NCBI RefSeq assembly: GCF_900104805.1
Contig: NZ_LT629751.1
Coordinates: 1,841,001 to 1,905,000 of the forward strand
Length of the DNA: 64,000 nt
Source of the DNA: Pseudomonas oryzae
GTDB lineage: Bacteria; Pseudomonadota; Gammaproteobacteria; Pseudomonadales; Pseudomonadaceae
Direction of reading: 5' to 3'
A model generated the notes under the pieces. It searched no databases, was not told where the DNA came from, and worked only from the letters and a program-made list of their open reading frames with translations. The translations under genes were made by a program, and so were the position numbers. Below are positions 28,633-37,778 of this stretch, piece by piece. Each line of letters starts with the position of its first letter. Position 1 is the stretch's first letter.

Positions 28633-29823
28633 ATGAGAGTTCTGATAGTCGACGACGACACCTTCATCTGCCGACTACTGGGGCGACAGCTCAAGGCGCT
28701 GGGCCTCGATGACGTGGTCGCCTGCGACCGCGCGCGCGCCGCGGTCGACCTGCTCGAGCAGGCCGGGACCGAGGTCGACCTGATCCTCTGCGACCTGCAG
28801 ATGCCGGAGATGGACGGCATCGAGTTCATCCGCCACCTGGTGCGCCTGGCCTACCGCGGCGCGCTGGTGCTGGTCAGCGGCGAGGACGAGCGCATCCTGC
28901 AGAGCGCCGAGCGGCTGGCCCAGGCCCATCGCCTGCGCGTGCTCGGCACCCTGTTCAAGCCGGTGTCCAGCGAACAGCTGGAAAAGTTGCTGGAGCAGAC
29001 CGCGGCGCACTGCGCCAGCCCGCAGGACAGCGAGGCGCGCAGCTACAGCGCCGAGGAACTGGAGCTCGGCATCGCGGCGGGCGAGCTGGTCAACCACTAC
29101 CAGCCCAAGGTCGACATGCACAGCGCCCGGGTCATCGGCGTCGAGTCGCTGGTGCGCTGGCAGCACCCGCAGGATGGCCTGGTCTACCCCGACCGCTTCA
29201 TCGAGCTGGCCGAGGACAGTGGGCTGATCGATGCGCTGATGCGCGCGGTGCTGCGCAATGCCCTGCGCGACAGCCACCACTGGCGCGATGCGGGTCTCTC
29301 GCTGCACGTGGCGGTCAACGTGTCGATGGACAACCTGCAGGGGCTGGACTTTCCAGACTTCGTCGAGCGGGAAGCGCAGCTCGCCGGCGTGCCGCTGTTC
29401 AGCCTGATCCTCGAGGTGACCGAAAGCCACCTGATGAAGAACCGCCAGGCCGCGCTGGACATCCTCACCCGCCTGCGCCTGAAGCGCATCGGCCTGTCCA
29501 TCGACGATTTCGGCACCGGCCACTCGTCGCTGGCGCAACTGCGCGACATTCCGTTCAACGAGCTGAAGATCGATCGCAGCTTCGTGCACGGCGCCTGGCG
29601 CGACGCCGCGCTCGGCAGCATCCTCGACGCCAGCCTGGGGATGGCGCGCAAGCTGGGCATGAAGACGGTGGCCGAGGGCATCGAGGACCGTGCCGACTGG
29701 GACTGCCTGCGCGCCGCCGGCTGCGACGTGGCGCAGGGCTGGTTCATCGCCCGGGCCATGCCGGCGCAGGAGCTGCCCGCCTGGCTGCAGGGCTGGGAGC
29801 GGCGGCGGGGCGAACTGGTCTGA
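28633..29823 (+). CDS. Response regulator with EAL c-di-GMP phosphodiesterase domain
   Basis: A 396-residue REC-EAL protein. The receiver domain starts MRVLIVDDDTFICRLLG with acceptor Asp in LILCDLQMPEMDGI. The EAL domain (about 145-390) has the signature as ESL (GVESLVRWQHP), and the other catalytic motifs are intact: NVSMDN, LEVTES, SIDDFGTGHSSL, ELKIDRSF, VAEGIED and AQGWFIA. It probably hydrolyses c-di-GMP when phosphorylated, as in RocR. It lies 16 bp behind the hybrid kinase whose Hpt domain could feed it. The start follows GAGGCACCCCCG; an ATG 10 codons earlier overlaps the kinase stop. Confidence 0.9.
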   Translation: MRVLIVDDDTFICRLLGRQLKALGLDDVVACDRARAAVDLLEQAGTEVDLILCDLQMPEMDGIEFIRHLVRLAYRGALVLVSGEDERILQSAERLAQAHRLRVLGTLFKPVSSEQLEKLLEQTAAHCASPQDSEARSYSAEELELGIAAGELVNHYQPKVDMHSARVIGVESLVRWQHPQDGLVYPDRFIELAEDSGLIDALMRAVLRNALRDSHHWRDAGLSLHVAVNVSMDNLQGLDFPDFVEREAQLAGVPLFSLILEVTESHLMKNRQAALDILTRLRLKRIGLSIDDFGTGHSSLAQLRDIPFNELKIDRSFVHGAWRDAALGSILDASLGMARKLGMKTVAEGIEDRADWDCLRAAGCDVAQGWFIARAMPAQELPAWLQGWERRRGELV

Positions 29824-29845
29824 GCCACCCCGCGCCACCCGCGAC

Positions 29846-30238
29846 TCAGGGCTTGGCCAGCATCTCCCGGTGCGCGCGCAACTGCTCGATCATCTGTTCC
29901 ATGTGCTGGATACGCAGGTCGACCTGTTCCACCGTATCCATGCGCATCCAGCCGCCGCCCATTCCCATCCCCATGCCTTTGTTCATGCCCATGCCCTGGC
30001 CGCCAGCCATGCAGCCGCCCATGTTCTGCATGCCCCGGCCCATGGCCTGCCAGTGCTGCTCCATGAGCTTCTGGCGCTCCTCGGGCGTCTTGCCGGCCAT
30101 CCAGTTCTGGTGCAGCTGACGCATCTCGGTAATGTGCTGCTGCCACTGCTGTTCGGGCGTCGCCGCCTTGTCTTCCGCCCAGGTGGCGCCGCTGGCCGCC
30201 AGCAGCAAGACGCCGGCGCAAAGGATTGATCTGTTCAT
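29846..30238 (-). CDS. Small Met-rich periplasmic protein
   Basis: A 130-residue secreted protein. After a signal peptide (MNRSILCAGVLLLAASGATWA), the mature part is helical with EQQWQQHITEMRQLHQNWM. A run of Gly/Met (GGCMAGGQGMGMNKGMGMGMGGGW) lies in its middle, and a coiled-coil-like C-terminus closes it. Met clusters of this type bind Cu(I), so a periplasmic copper-binding role is inferred. ATG at 30244 is also in frame, but GAGGG lies only 2 nt before it and 8 nt before the chosen one. The divergent promoter region contains a cop box. Confidence 0.75.
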   Translation of the reverse strand: MNRSILCAGVLLLAASGATWAEDKAATPEQQWQQHITEMRQLHQNWMAGKTPEERQKLMEQHWQAMGRGMQNMGGCMAGGQGMGMNKGMGMGMGGGWMRMDTVEQVDLRIQHMEQMIEQLRAHREMLAKP

Positions 30239-30305
30239 TTGCATGCCCTCTTCTAGGCTGGTGAGAACTTCACTCTAGACCGGCCCGCCGCCGCCGATGG
30301 CCAGC

Positions 30306-30320
30306 TGACGGAAATGTAAT
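30306..30320. promoter_or_regulatory. cop box upstream of the Cu-ATPase operon
   Basis: TGACGGAAATGTAAT, differing by one base from the site at 24829. It lies between the divergent Met-rich protein gene and the DUF2933/Cu-ATPase operon, about 127 bp upstream of the latter's first start. Confidence 0.75.
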
Positions 30321-30446
30321 CCGCCGCTCAGCCTGCGGTAAGGAACCGCCGGCTAGGCTGGAAGTGTGAAGTTCTCTGTCTGGGCATTGCCCCTTCCGGA
30401 CAAGCGGCGTCCGCTGGACGCCGTTTCTTTCAGGAGATCCCTCGTC

Positions 30447-30686
30447 ATGCGCGAAACCAGCCCCCATGGAGAATCCTCCCCGTCCTTCTGGCGCGGCAGG
30501 CCCGGCATCGTCCTCGGCATGCTCGCCGTCATCGCGCTGTTCTACCTGGCCCGCGAACACTACGCCCACGCCCTCGGGCTGTTGCCCTACCTGATCCTGC
30601 TGCTGTGCCCGCTGCTGCACCTGTTCGGCCATGGTCACGGCCATCGCCACCGCCACGAGTCGGAGCAGCGCGGGGAACGGCGATGA
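30447..30686 (+). CDS. DUF2933-type small membrane protein
   Basis: A 79-residue protein: a polar N-terminus, a hydrophobic region made of two short membrane segments ([41 protein letters not shown] in outline), and a His-rich tail [11 protein letters not shown]. This is the DUF2933 pattern commonly found beside copper ATPases; the tail may bind metal. AGGAG lies upstream of the ATG. The stop overlaps the start of the P-type ATPase gene in an ATGA junction, indicating coupled translation. Confidence 0.8.
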   Translation: MRETSPHGESSPSFWRGRPGIVLGMLAVIALFYLAREHYAHALGLLPYLILLLCPLLHLFGHGHGHRHRHESEQRGERR

Positions 30687-33052
30687 GTGCAGGCGAGCGC
30701 CTCAGCGGGGAAAGCCTGCGCGATCCGGTGTGCGGCATGGAGGTGGCGGCGCATGGTCCGTTCCACACCGAGCATGAAGGGCAGACTGTGCACTTCTGCA
30801 GCCAGCGCTGCCTGGACCGCTTCAACGCCGAACCGCAGCGCTACCTGCCCGCCCCCCCCCTGCAGTCGGCGGAACACGCCGGCCACCATCACCATCCGCC
30901 GGCCGCTGACGCCATGCCCCAGCCACCCGGCATGCCGGGTGACGCGAGCGGCGTCGAATACACCTGCCCGATGCACCCGGAAGTCCGCCAGCTCGGCCCC
31001 GGCAGCTGCCCCAAGTGCGGCATGGCGCTGGAGCCGGTGCTGCCGGCGCTGGAGGAGGAAGCGAGCCCCGAACTCAAGGACTTCACCCGGCGCTTCTGGT
31101 GGTCACTGCCGCTGACGGTGATCGTCACCCTGCTGGCGATGGCCGGCCACCAGCTGATGCTGTTCCACGGCGCCACGCAGAACTGGGTGGAGCTGGTCCT
31201 GGCCAGCCCGGTGGTGCTGTGGGCCGGCTGGCCGTTCTACGTGCGCTGCGCGCGCTCCATCGCCACGTTCAGCCCCAACATGTGGACGCTGATCGGCCTG
31301 GGCACCGCCGCCGCCTACCTGTACAGCGTCGCCGCCACCCTGGCGCCCGGAGCCTTCCCGGCGACCTTCCTCCAGGACGGTCGCATCGGCGTGTACTACG
31401 AGGCGGCGGCGGTGATCATCTCGCTGACCCTGCTCGGCCAGATGCTCGAACTCAAGGCGCGCTTACAGACCTCCGCGGCGATCCGCGCACTGCTCGGCCT
31501 GGCGCCGAAGACCGCACGGCGGCTGAATGCCGACGGCAGCGAGGAGGACATCCCGCTGGCCCACGTGCACATCGGCGACCGCCTGCGCGTGCGCCCCGGC
31601 GAGAAGGTGCCGGTGGACGGCCGGGTGCTGGAAGGCGAAAGCTCGGTGGACGAATCGATGCTCACCGGCGAGCCGCTGCCGGTGAGCAAGCGCACCGGCG
31701 ACGTGCTGATCGGCGCCACCCTCAATGCCCACGGCAGCCTGGTGATGGAGGCGCAGAAGGTCGGCAGCGCCACCATGCTCGCGCAGATCGTGCAAATGGT
31801 CGCCCAGGCGCAGCGCTCCAAGGCGCCGCTGCAGCGCCTGGCCGACCTGGTGGCCGGCTGGTTCGTGCTGGCGGTGATCGCCATCGCCCTGCTCACCCTG
31901 CTCGGCTGGGGGCTGTGGGGGCCGCAGCCGAGCTGGGTGTACGGCCTGATCAACGCGGTGGCGGTGCTGATCATCGCCTGCCCCTGCGCCCTCGGTCTGG
32001 CCACGCCGATGTCGGTGATGGTCGCCACCGGCAAGGGCGCCGGCAGCGGCGTGCTGTTCCGCGACGCCGCCGCCATCGAGCAGCTGCGCGACATCGATAC
32101 CCTGATCGTCGACAAGACCGGCACCCTCACCGAAGGCCGCCCGGCCTTCCACAGCGTCGTGGCAGCGCCGGGCTTCGCTGCCGATGCGGTGTTGCATCTG
32201 GCCGCCAGCCTCGACCAGGGCAGCGAGCACCCGCTGGCCCACGCCATCGTCGAACAGGCGCGCGCCCGCGGGCTGGCGTTGAGCGCGCCGCAGGCCTTCG
32301 AGTCGGCCTCCGGCATCGGCGTGCGCGGCCAGGTCGACGGCCGCCACCTGCTGCTCGGCAACACCGTACTGCTGCAGGACGCCGGCGTCGCGCTAGCGCC
32401 GCTGCAGGCGCAGGCCGAAGCCCTGCGCGGCGAGGGCGCCAGCATCATGTACCTGGCGGCGGACGGCGTGCTCGCCGGCTTGCTGGCGGTGGCCGACCCG
32501 CTCAAGCCGACCTCGCGGCAGGCGGTCGAGCGCCTGCAGGCGGACGGGGTACGGGTGATCATGGCCACCGGTGACGGCCTCACCACCGCCCGCGCGGTGG
32601 CGCGCCAACTCGGCATCAGCGAGGTGCACGGCGAGGTCCGCCCGCAGGACAAGGAGCGCCTGGCCGCCCGCCTGCAGCAGGAAGGGCGCCGCGTGGCCAT
32701 GGCCGGCGACGGCATCAACGACGCCCCGGCGCTGGCCCGCGCCGACGTCGGCATCGCCATGGGCACCGGCACCGACGTGGCGATGAGCAGCGCCCAGGTC
32801 ACCCTGGTCAAGGGCGACCTGCTCGGCATCCTGCGCGCACGCAGCCTGTCGCTGGCCACGGTGCGCAACATGCACCAGAACCTGACCTTCGCCCTGCTCT
32901 ACAACGCGATGGGCATTCCGCTGGCCGCCGGCCTGCTCTACCCGCTCACCGGCCACCTGCTGTCGCCGCTGATCGCCGCGCTGGCCATGAGCCTGAGCTC
33001 GGTTTCGGTGGTGGGCAATGCCTTGCGCCTGCGCAACGCGCGCATCGAGTGA
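30683..33052 (+). CDS. copA: P1B-type Cu(+)-exporting ATPase with YHS and metal-binding N-terminal domains
   Basis: A 789-residue P-type ATPase. Instead of a classical HMA domain, the N-terminus has a YHS domain (DPVCGMEV to HFCSQRC, about 13-45) and, after a His-rich linker, a YTCPMHPEV...GSCPKCGM metal-binding domain (about 92-118). The core shows the CPC motif in [11 protein letters not shown] (near 431), the phosphorylated Asp in DKTGTLTEG (near 476), and [11 protein letters not shown] (near 674). YN in LLYNAMG and MSLSS in the last helices indicate Cu(I) specificity. It exports cytoplasmic Cu(+). The preceding operon mate and cop box support copper control. Confidence 0.93.
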   Translation: MSAGERLSGESLRDPVCGMEVAAHGPFHTEHEGQTVHFCSQRCLDRFNAEPQRYLPAPPLQSAEHAGHHHHPPAADAMPQPPGMPGDASGVEYTCPMHPEVRQLGPGSCPKCGMALEPVLPALEEEASPELKDFTRRFWWSLPLTVIVTLLAMAGHQLMLFHGATQNWVELVLASPVVLWAGWPFYVRCARSIATFSPNMWTLIGLGTAAAYLYSVAATLAPGAFPATFLQDGRIGVYYEAAAVIISLTLLGQMLELKARLQTSAAIRALLGLAPKTARRLNADGSEEDIPLAHVHIGDRLRVRPGEKVPVDGRVLEGESSVDESMLTGEPLPVSKRTGDVLIGATLNAHGSLVMEAQKVGSATMLAQIVQMVAQAQRSKAPLQRLADLVAGWFVLAVIAIALLTLLGWGLWGPQPSWVYGLINAVAVLIIACPCALGLATPMSVMVATGKGAGSGVLFRDAAAIEQLRDIDTLIVDKTGTLTEGRPAFHSVVAAPGFAADAVLHLAASLDQGSEHPLAHAIVEQARARGLALSAPQAFESASGIGVRGQVDGRHLLLGNTVLLQDAGVALAPLQAQAEALRGEGASIMYLAADGVLAGLLAVADPLKPTSRQAVERLQADGVRVIMATGDGLTTARAVARQLGISEVHGEVRPQDKERLAARLQQEGRRVAMAGDGINDAPALARADVGIAMGTGTDVAMSSAQVTLVKGDLLGILRARSLSLATVRNMHQNLTFALLYNAMGIPLAAGLLYPLTGHLLSPLIAALAMSLSSVSVVGNALRLRNARIE

Positions 33053-33069
33053 GGCACGCAGAATGTCGC

Positions 33070-33101
33070 TTGACCTTGCCACGACGGCAAGGTCGAAGAT
33101 A
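33070..33101 (+). promoter_or_regulatory. CueR-type operator/promoter of copZ
   Basis: TTGACC (33070-33075) begins a dyad GACCTTGCC-N5-GGCAAGGTC (33072-33094) that fills an over-long spacer before a weak -10 (AAGATAG). This is the hallmark of MerR/CueR-activated copper promoters. No cueR gene is in the window. Confidence 0.8.
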
Positions 33102-33143
33102 GTTTCAAGGCCGCAAATGGCGGCCACCTGAAGGAGCTACTCC

Positions 33144-33413
33144 ATGAGCACCATCGAACTGAACGTCCAGGAAATGAGCTGCGGCTCGTGCGTCAAGCAC
33201 GTCACCCAGGCCCTGAGCCCGCTGCCCGGCGTCGAGGCGGTCGAGGTGGATCTGCAGGCCGGCCGCGTGCGCGTCAGCGGCACCCCCGACAGCGCGGCCC
33301 TGCTCGCTGCCCTGGATGACGCCGGCTACCCGGCGCAGCTGGCTACGCCGGCTGCCGCGCCGAGCCCCGGCAAAACCGGCGGCTGCGGCGGCAGTTGCGG
33401 CTGCCACGGTTAA
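33144..33413 (+). CDS. copZ: CopZ-like copper chaperone with Cys-rich tail
   Basis: An 89-residue heavy-metal-associated domain protein. The metal-binding loop is MSCGSCVKH near residues 11-19 and the betaalphabetabetaalphabeta pattern is complete. The C-terminus adds GGCGGSCGCHG, an extra possible metal-binding tail. It likely ferries Cu(I) to the ATPase just upstream, which itself lacks an HMA domain. GAAGGAG precedes the ATG. A CueR-type operator 43-74 bp upstream implies expression separate from the cop-box operon. Confidence 0.9.
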   Translation: MSTIELNVQEMSCGSCVKHVTQALSPLPGVEAVEVDLQAGRVRVSGTPDSAALLAALDDAGYPAQLATPAAAPSPGKTGGCGGSCGCHG

Positions 33414-33429
33414 CCGAAGGAGACTTTTC

Positions 33430-33876
33430 ATGCAGGCCAAACTGCGTATCGCGGCCCTCGCCGCCCTGTTCCTCACCGGCGCCGCCCAGGCCGCCGATGC
33501 CCTGACCATCGACGTGCACCGCGACGCCAACTGCGGCTGCTGCAAGGACTGGATCAAGCATCTGGAAGCCAACGGCTTCACCGTGCGTGACCACGTCGAG
33601 CCGGACATGAGCGCGGTCAAACAGCGCCTCGGCGTGGCGCCGCGCCTGGCCTCATGCCACACCGGGGTGATCGACGGCAAGTTCGTCGAGGGCCACGTGC
33701 CGGCCGCGCAGATCCTCGAACTGCGCCAGCGCCCCGACCTGCTCGGCCTCGCCGTGCCCGGCATGCCGCACGGCTCGCCGGGCATGGACCATGGTCCGCA
33801 CAAGCATGCCTACCAGGTCATCGGCCTGAGCAAGGATGGCAAGGACGAGGTGGTGGCGGAGTATCCGGGGGACTGA
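33430..33876 (+). CDS. DUF411 periplasmic metal-binding protein
   Basis: A 148-residue DUF411 protein. A signal peptide ([21 protein letters not shown]) precedes [23 protein letters not shown]-type sequence with the CGCC motif and a later Cys-His (ASCHTG). The C-terminal part has Met/His residues ([16 protein letters not shown]). DUF411 proteins regularly accompany copper genes, and the CxCC motif could bind Cu(I). It is 16 bp downstream of copZ with GAAGGAG upstream and is probably co-transcribed with it. Confidence 0.85.
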   Translation: MQAKLRIAALAALFLTGAAQAADALTIDVHRDANCGCCKDWIKHLEANGFTVRDHVEPDMSAVKQRLGVAPRLASCHTGVIDGKFVEGHVPAAQILELRQRPDLLGLAVPGMPHGSPGMDHGPHKHAYQVIGLSKDGKDEVVAEYPGD

Positions 33877-33977
33877 GGCCCGGCGCTCGCTTTCCGGGCT
33901 ATCCTGTCGCGCAGACCAACCCAGGCGCGCGGCAGGCTGGCACTGCACGCCCAGGCCGCGCTATTTGCGGAGAGACC

Positions 33978-34397
33978 ATGAAATACCTGCACACCATGGT
34001 GCGCGTCACCGATCTGGAGGAGTCGCTGCGCTTCTACCGTGACGCTCTCGGACTCGAGGTGCTGCGCCGCAGCGAGCACCCCGGCGGGCGCTTCACGCTG
34101 GTCTACCTGGCCGCGCCCGGCGACCATCAGGCGCAGATCGAGCTGACCTGGAACTGGGACCCGGAGCAGTACACCGGCGGGCGCAACTTCGGCCACCTCG
34201 CCTACCAGGTCGACGACATCTACGCCGCATGCGAGCGCCTGCAGGCCCACGGCGTCACCATCAACCGTCCGCCGCGCGATGGCTTCATGGCCTTCGTGCG
34301 CTCGCCGGACAACATCTCCATCGAGCTGCTGCAAAAGGGCCATCCTCTGCCGCCGGCCGAGCCGTGGCAGTCAATGGCGAATGTCGGCAGCTGGTGA
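33978..34397 (+). CDS. Glyoxalase I-family protein (lactoylglutathione lyase-like)
   Basis: A 139-residue vicinal-oxygen-chelate protein very like GloA: start [27 protein letters not shown] (metal His in HTMVRV), Glu in [24 protein letters not shown] and the final Glu in [10 protein letters not shown]. GloA isomerises the methylglyoxal-glutathione hemithioacetal to lactoylglutathione. The length is that of the short Ni/Co-dependent class. Why it sits after the copper genes is not evident. A GAGAG site precedes the ATG. Confidence 0.83.
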   Translation: MKYLHTMVRVTDLEESLRFYRDALGLEVLRRSEHPGGRFTLVYLAAPGDHQAQIELTWNWDPEQYTGGRNFGHLAYQVDDIYAACERLQAHGVTINRPPRDGFMAFVRSPDNISIELLQKGHPLPPAEPWQSMANVGSW

Positions 34398-34657
34398 GAC
34401 GCCCCAGGACTGGCGTGAGCGGCTGGGCGATCGAACGGCAGAACCGCCGCCCACTGCCTTGCACGTCTGCCAGCCCCGCTCTGCGCCTTCCAGCCTGGCG
34501 TTGTGCGGCAGCAAGCGTGGCGAGCCGTGCATCTGAGGCGCCCGGAGCATGCCGGGGGTGACATCGGCCGGCAGGCTGGTCAAGATTGCCGACTGAAACG
34601 GCCCGACGGTTGCGCGCATGCCCCCGTTGCGCCCCAACGCCTCACATGGAGCCTGAG

Positions 34658-35485
34658 ATGAACGAACTGCAACAACGGATCGCCGCCGAACTCGAGGTGG
34701 TGCCGCCCTTCGCCGATGCCGCCGCCGAGCTGGCGGAAATCGAACGACGCAAGGCCTTCATCAAGAACTGCCTGCGCGAGACCGGCCTCAAGGTGCTGGT
34801 GCTCGGCATCAGCGGCGGGGTCGATTCGTCGACCGCCGGCCGTCTGGCCCAGCTCGCCGTCGAGGAGCTGCGCGCCGAGACCGGCGATGAGAGCTACCGC
34901 TTCATCGCCGTGCGCCTGCCCTACGACATCCAGCACGACGAGGCCGACGCCCAGGCGGCGATGCGCTTCATCCGCGCCGACGAAGAGCAGACGGTGAACA
35001 TCGGCGGCGCGGTGCGCGGGCTGGCCGAGCAGGTCGAGGAACTGGATCCGCTGGAGCCGGCTCGCCGCGATTTCGTGGTCGGCAACATCAAGGCGCGGGT
35101 ACGCATGGTCGCGCAGTACGCCATCGCCAACGCGCGCAACGGTCTGGTGATCGGCACCGACCACGCCGCCGAGGCGGTGATGGGCTTCTTCACCAAGTTC
35201 GGCGATGGCGCCTGCGATCTGGCGCCGCTCAGCGGGCTGGTCAAGCATCAGGTCCGTGCCATCGCCGCCCGCCTCGGCGCGCCGCAGGATCTGGTGATCA
35301 AGGTGCCGACCGCCGACCTCGAGGAGCTGCGCCCCGGCCGTCCGGACGAGGACGCCCACGGCGTCAGCTACGCCGAGATCGACGCCTACCTGCATGGCCT
35401 GCCGGTCTCGGAGCAGGCTGCCGCGATCATCGAGCGCACCTACCGGATCACCGCGCACAAGCGCGCGCTGCCCAAGGTACCCTGA
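34658..35485 (+). CDS. nadE: NH3-dependent NAD(+) synthetase NadE
   Basis: A 275-residue N-type ATP pyrophosphatase that amidates deamido-NAD to NAD using ammonia. The PP-loop motif is [15 protein letters not shown] near residue 48. [28 protein letters not shown] and [13 protein letters not shown] are typical of NadE. There is no glutaminase domain, so it is the ammonia-dependent type. The start [12 protein letters not shown] has GGAG 6 nt upstream; two upstream ATGs lack this. It is a housekeeping gene inserted in the accessory region. Confidence 0.95.
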   Translation: MNELQQRIAAELEVVPPFADAAAELAEIERRKAFIKNCLRETGLKVLVLGISGGVDSSTAGRLAQLAVEELRAETGDESYRFIAVRLPYDIQHDEADAQAAMRFIRADEEQTVNIGGAVRGLAEQVEELDPLEPARRDFVVGNIKARVRMVAQYAIANARNGLVIGTDHAAEAVMGFFTKFGDGACDLAPLSGLVKHQVRAIAARLGAPQDLVIKVPTADLEELRPGRPDEDAHGVSYAEIDAYLHGLPVSEQAAAIIERTYRITAHKRALPKVP

Positions 35486-35496
35486 GGGCTCGCCGC

Positions 35497-36561
35497 TCAG
35501 TCGCTCCAGATCATCCGCAGGTTCTCGAAACCCTCGAACATCCGCCGGTCCATCAGCCCGACCAGCTCGGGATCGAAGTGCCGGCCGGACTGTTCGCGGA
35601 TGTACAGCTGCGCCTCCTTGGCGCTCCACGCCGGCTTGAACGGGCGCTCGGCACGCAGCGCGTCGTAGACGTCGCAGAGCGCGACGATGCGCGCCGACAG
35701 GGGGATCTCCTCGCCCTTGAGGCCCTGCGGATAGCCGCTGCCATCCCAGCGTTCGTGGTGGTAGCGGGCGATCTCGGCCGCGAGCTTGAGCAGCGGATTG
35801 CCCGAGGAATCGCTGAGGAACTGATGGCCCAGCGCGGTGTGCTGCTGCATGACCTGCGTCTCCTCCTCGTCCAGAGGGCCGGGCTTGAGCAGGATGCGGT
35901 CGGGAATGCCGACCATGCCGACATCGTGCATGGTCGCCGCCAGGCGCAGCTGCTTGACCCACTGCGGCGGGCAGCCATAGGCGCGGGCCAGCAGGGCCGC
36001 GGTCTCGCCGATGCGGATCATGTGGTGGCCGTTCTGGTTGTCACGGTACTCGGTGACCCGCACCAGGCAGCGGATGACCATCTCCGTGGTGCGCTGCACT
36101 TCCCGGGTGCGTTCCTCGACGCGCTGCTCGAGCAGGCGGCGCTCGTTGTCCAGCTCGATACGGGCGAACCACAGGCTGAGGTGGTTGCGCACACGCAGGA
36201 GCAGTTCCTGGGGATCCACCGACTTGTTCAGGTAATCACTGACGCCAAGGTCCAGGGCGCGGCGGCGACTGTCGACATCATTACGGCTGGCAACCGCGAT
36301 GATCGGCTGGCTCTCCGGCAGGTACTTGCGCAGCAGGCTGAGGATCTCGAGGCCGCCGGGGCGGGCGATCTCGAGGTCGAGCAGCAGCAGGTCCCAGGGG
36401 TTTTCCAGCAGCCAGGGCAGTCCCTGGGTGGGGCCGCTGAAGACGCGCGCATTCTTCAGGCCGGCAGCGTGGAGGGCAGTTGCCAATTGGGCCAGGTCAC
36501 CGTCGACCGCTTCCAGCAGAACCACGTTGGCTTTGCGCAGGTGTTCGGGAATGTCACGCAT
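35497..36561 (-). CDS. Response regulator with HD-GYP phosphodiesterase domain
   Basis: A 354-residue protein. The receiver domain has acceptor Asp in LLLLDLEIARPGG and Lys in DYLNKSVDP, followed by a short coiled coil (NERRLLEQRVEERTREVQR). The C-terminal HD-GYP domain has AATMHDVGMVGIPDRIL (HD near 211) and RWDGSGYPQGLKGEEIP (GYP near 276). Such RpfG-like proteins degrade c-di-GMP. No partner kinase is adjacent; the hybrid kinase is 7 kb away. AAAGGACGG lies upstream of the ATG. It is convergent with nadE. Confidence 0.88.
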   Translation of the reverse strand: MRDIPEHLRKANVVLLEAVDGDLAQLATALHAAGLKNARVFSGPTQGLPWLLENPWDLLLLDLEIARPGGLEILSLLRKYLPESQPIIAVASRNDVDSRRRALDLGVSDYLNKSVDPQELLLRVRNHLSLWFARIELDNERRLLEQRVEERTREVQRTTEMVIRCLVRVTEYRDNQNGHHMIRIGETAALLARAYGCPPQWVKQLRLAATMHDVGMVGIPDRILLKPGPLDEEETQVMQQHTALGHQFLSDSSGNPLLKLAAEIARYHHERWDGSGYPQGLKGEEIPLSARIVALCDVYDALRAERPFKPAWSAKEAQLYIREQSGRHFDPELVGLMDRRMFEGFENLRMIWSD

Positions 36562-36909
36562 GGGCTTCCGTCCTTTGAAATCGACCGCCGTTCTCTGCGC
36601 GCAGGTTCCGGTTTTTTCCGGGGGCGGGTCAAGCCAAGAGGGAAGTTCCGTTGAGCTGCTCGACACTTTTGGCCCTGACGATCACGCCGGAGCGACACCG
36701 GGCGCCAAGGCATGCGGCTGGTCGAGACGCTGCGGCAGGATGGATAGGCGGATGCGCGCAGGCTGATGCCCGTGTTGAAACCGGGCTGCCCGCCGCCAGG
36801 CGGGGACGCTCATGGCGCTGAGGCCGTCGGCCACGGAGCGTCGCTGGCGGCGCTCCAAGGTCGAGTCACGCGGGACGACGTGGATCGAGGCGTGGCTCGG
36901 TGCACGGCA
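36562..36909. other. Non-coding region upstream of the HD-GYP gene
   Basis: A 348-bp gap between two minus-strand genes. It should carry the HD-GYP gene's promoter. I see no hairpin, repeat, RNA gene or supported small ORF. Confidence 0.5.
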
Positions 36910-37398
36910 CTAATTTTTTACAGGGGCATCCTTCGGGTCGAGGAAACTGATCCCCCATGGACCGGTGCCATGGATCTGGAGAATCGCACCCTCCTTCCTG
37001 GTCTCGGCGTACATCGGCATTCCCGGGGGAATCATGACCGCATCACCTGCGGTATACGCCTTGGCCGTCATGGCATCGAACTTGTCTCCGGTGGCGAAGT
37101 AGAAGGTCCCCGACAGGACGGTCACCCGCTCGAACACTGGATGCGTGTGGACGCCGATCTTGAAGTCCGGCGGGAGCTTCAGGCGGAACGTGATGGGTAC
37201 CGCCGCTTTCAGATCGCCCTCGATGACGGCGATCTGCGCACCGGGTCCGACCGAAGGCGCGTCGACCCACTTGAGTTCGGACGCCGAGACCGAAATGAAA
37301 CCGGGCCCGGCGCTCTGCGTATCCGCCCAGGCGATGGGGGCGGCAAGCGATCCCGCGGTGAGGGTTACCGCGATCGCCACACTGTTGATGATGTTCAT
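36910..37398 (-). CDS. Periplasmic cupin-domain protein
   Basis: A 162-residue protein with a signal peptide (MNIINSVAIAVTLTAGSLAAPIAWA) and one cupin barrel. Motif 1 is KIGVHTHPVFERVTVLSGTFYF (His, His, Glu) and motif 2 is GDAVMIPPGMPMYAETRKEG, where the usual His may be replaced, though AILQIHGTGPW follows. The metal site and substrate are unknown. It is divergent from the multicopper oxidase operon across a region that holds a cop box, so copper control is possible but unproven. Confidence 0.75.
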   Translation of the reverse strand: MNIINSVAIAVTLTAGSLAAPIAWADTQSAGPGFISVSASELKWVDAPSVGPGAQIAVIEGDLKAAVPITFRLKLPPDFKIGVHTHPVFERVTVLSGTFYFATGDKFDAMTAKAYTAGDAVMIPPGMPMYAETRKEGAILQIHGTGPWGISFLDPKDAPVKN

Positions 37399-37643
37399 TT
37401 TTTTACCTTTCGCTCGCGTTGAACTGAGTTGGTTGGGTGCCACAGGAGCATTGCTCCGGCGTGGCCACCGGCCCCGGGTTGGTCCGTCAACGATTAAGCT
37501 AACCGGCGATGAAAAGCGTAGCTTTCTCAAGTCCGCCGGGCAAAGCACCGGCGGTTGCGCGCGGCATCCTCGGGGCAACGCTTGCGCGGTGGATTCATTC
37601 GCCCCGACAAGCCCCGCTCCCCAGGTCCCAGCCCTTTCCGAGC

Positions 37644-37658
37644 TGACAAAACTGTAAT
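37644..37658. promoter_or_regulatory. cop box upstream of copAB
   Basis: TGACAAAACTGTAAT, the third copy of the local cop-box pattern. It is 121-135 bp upstream of the multicopper oxidase start, in the 380-bp divergent region shared with the cupin gene. Confidence 0.75.
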
Positions 37659-37778
37659 CTCCCCCTCAGCTTCCCGACAGCTCGTCCCCGCTATGGTGCT
37701 ATCCATACCAAAGGAGTTCCGCCCAGGGCGGACGGCATGAGGCGGCTCGGGCTGCCTCGACTGACGGGATATGAGCGC

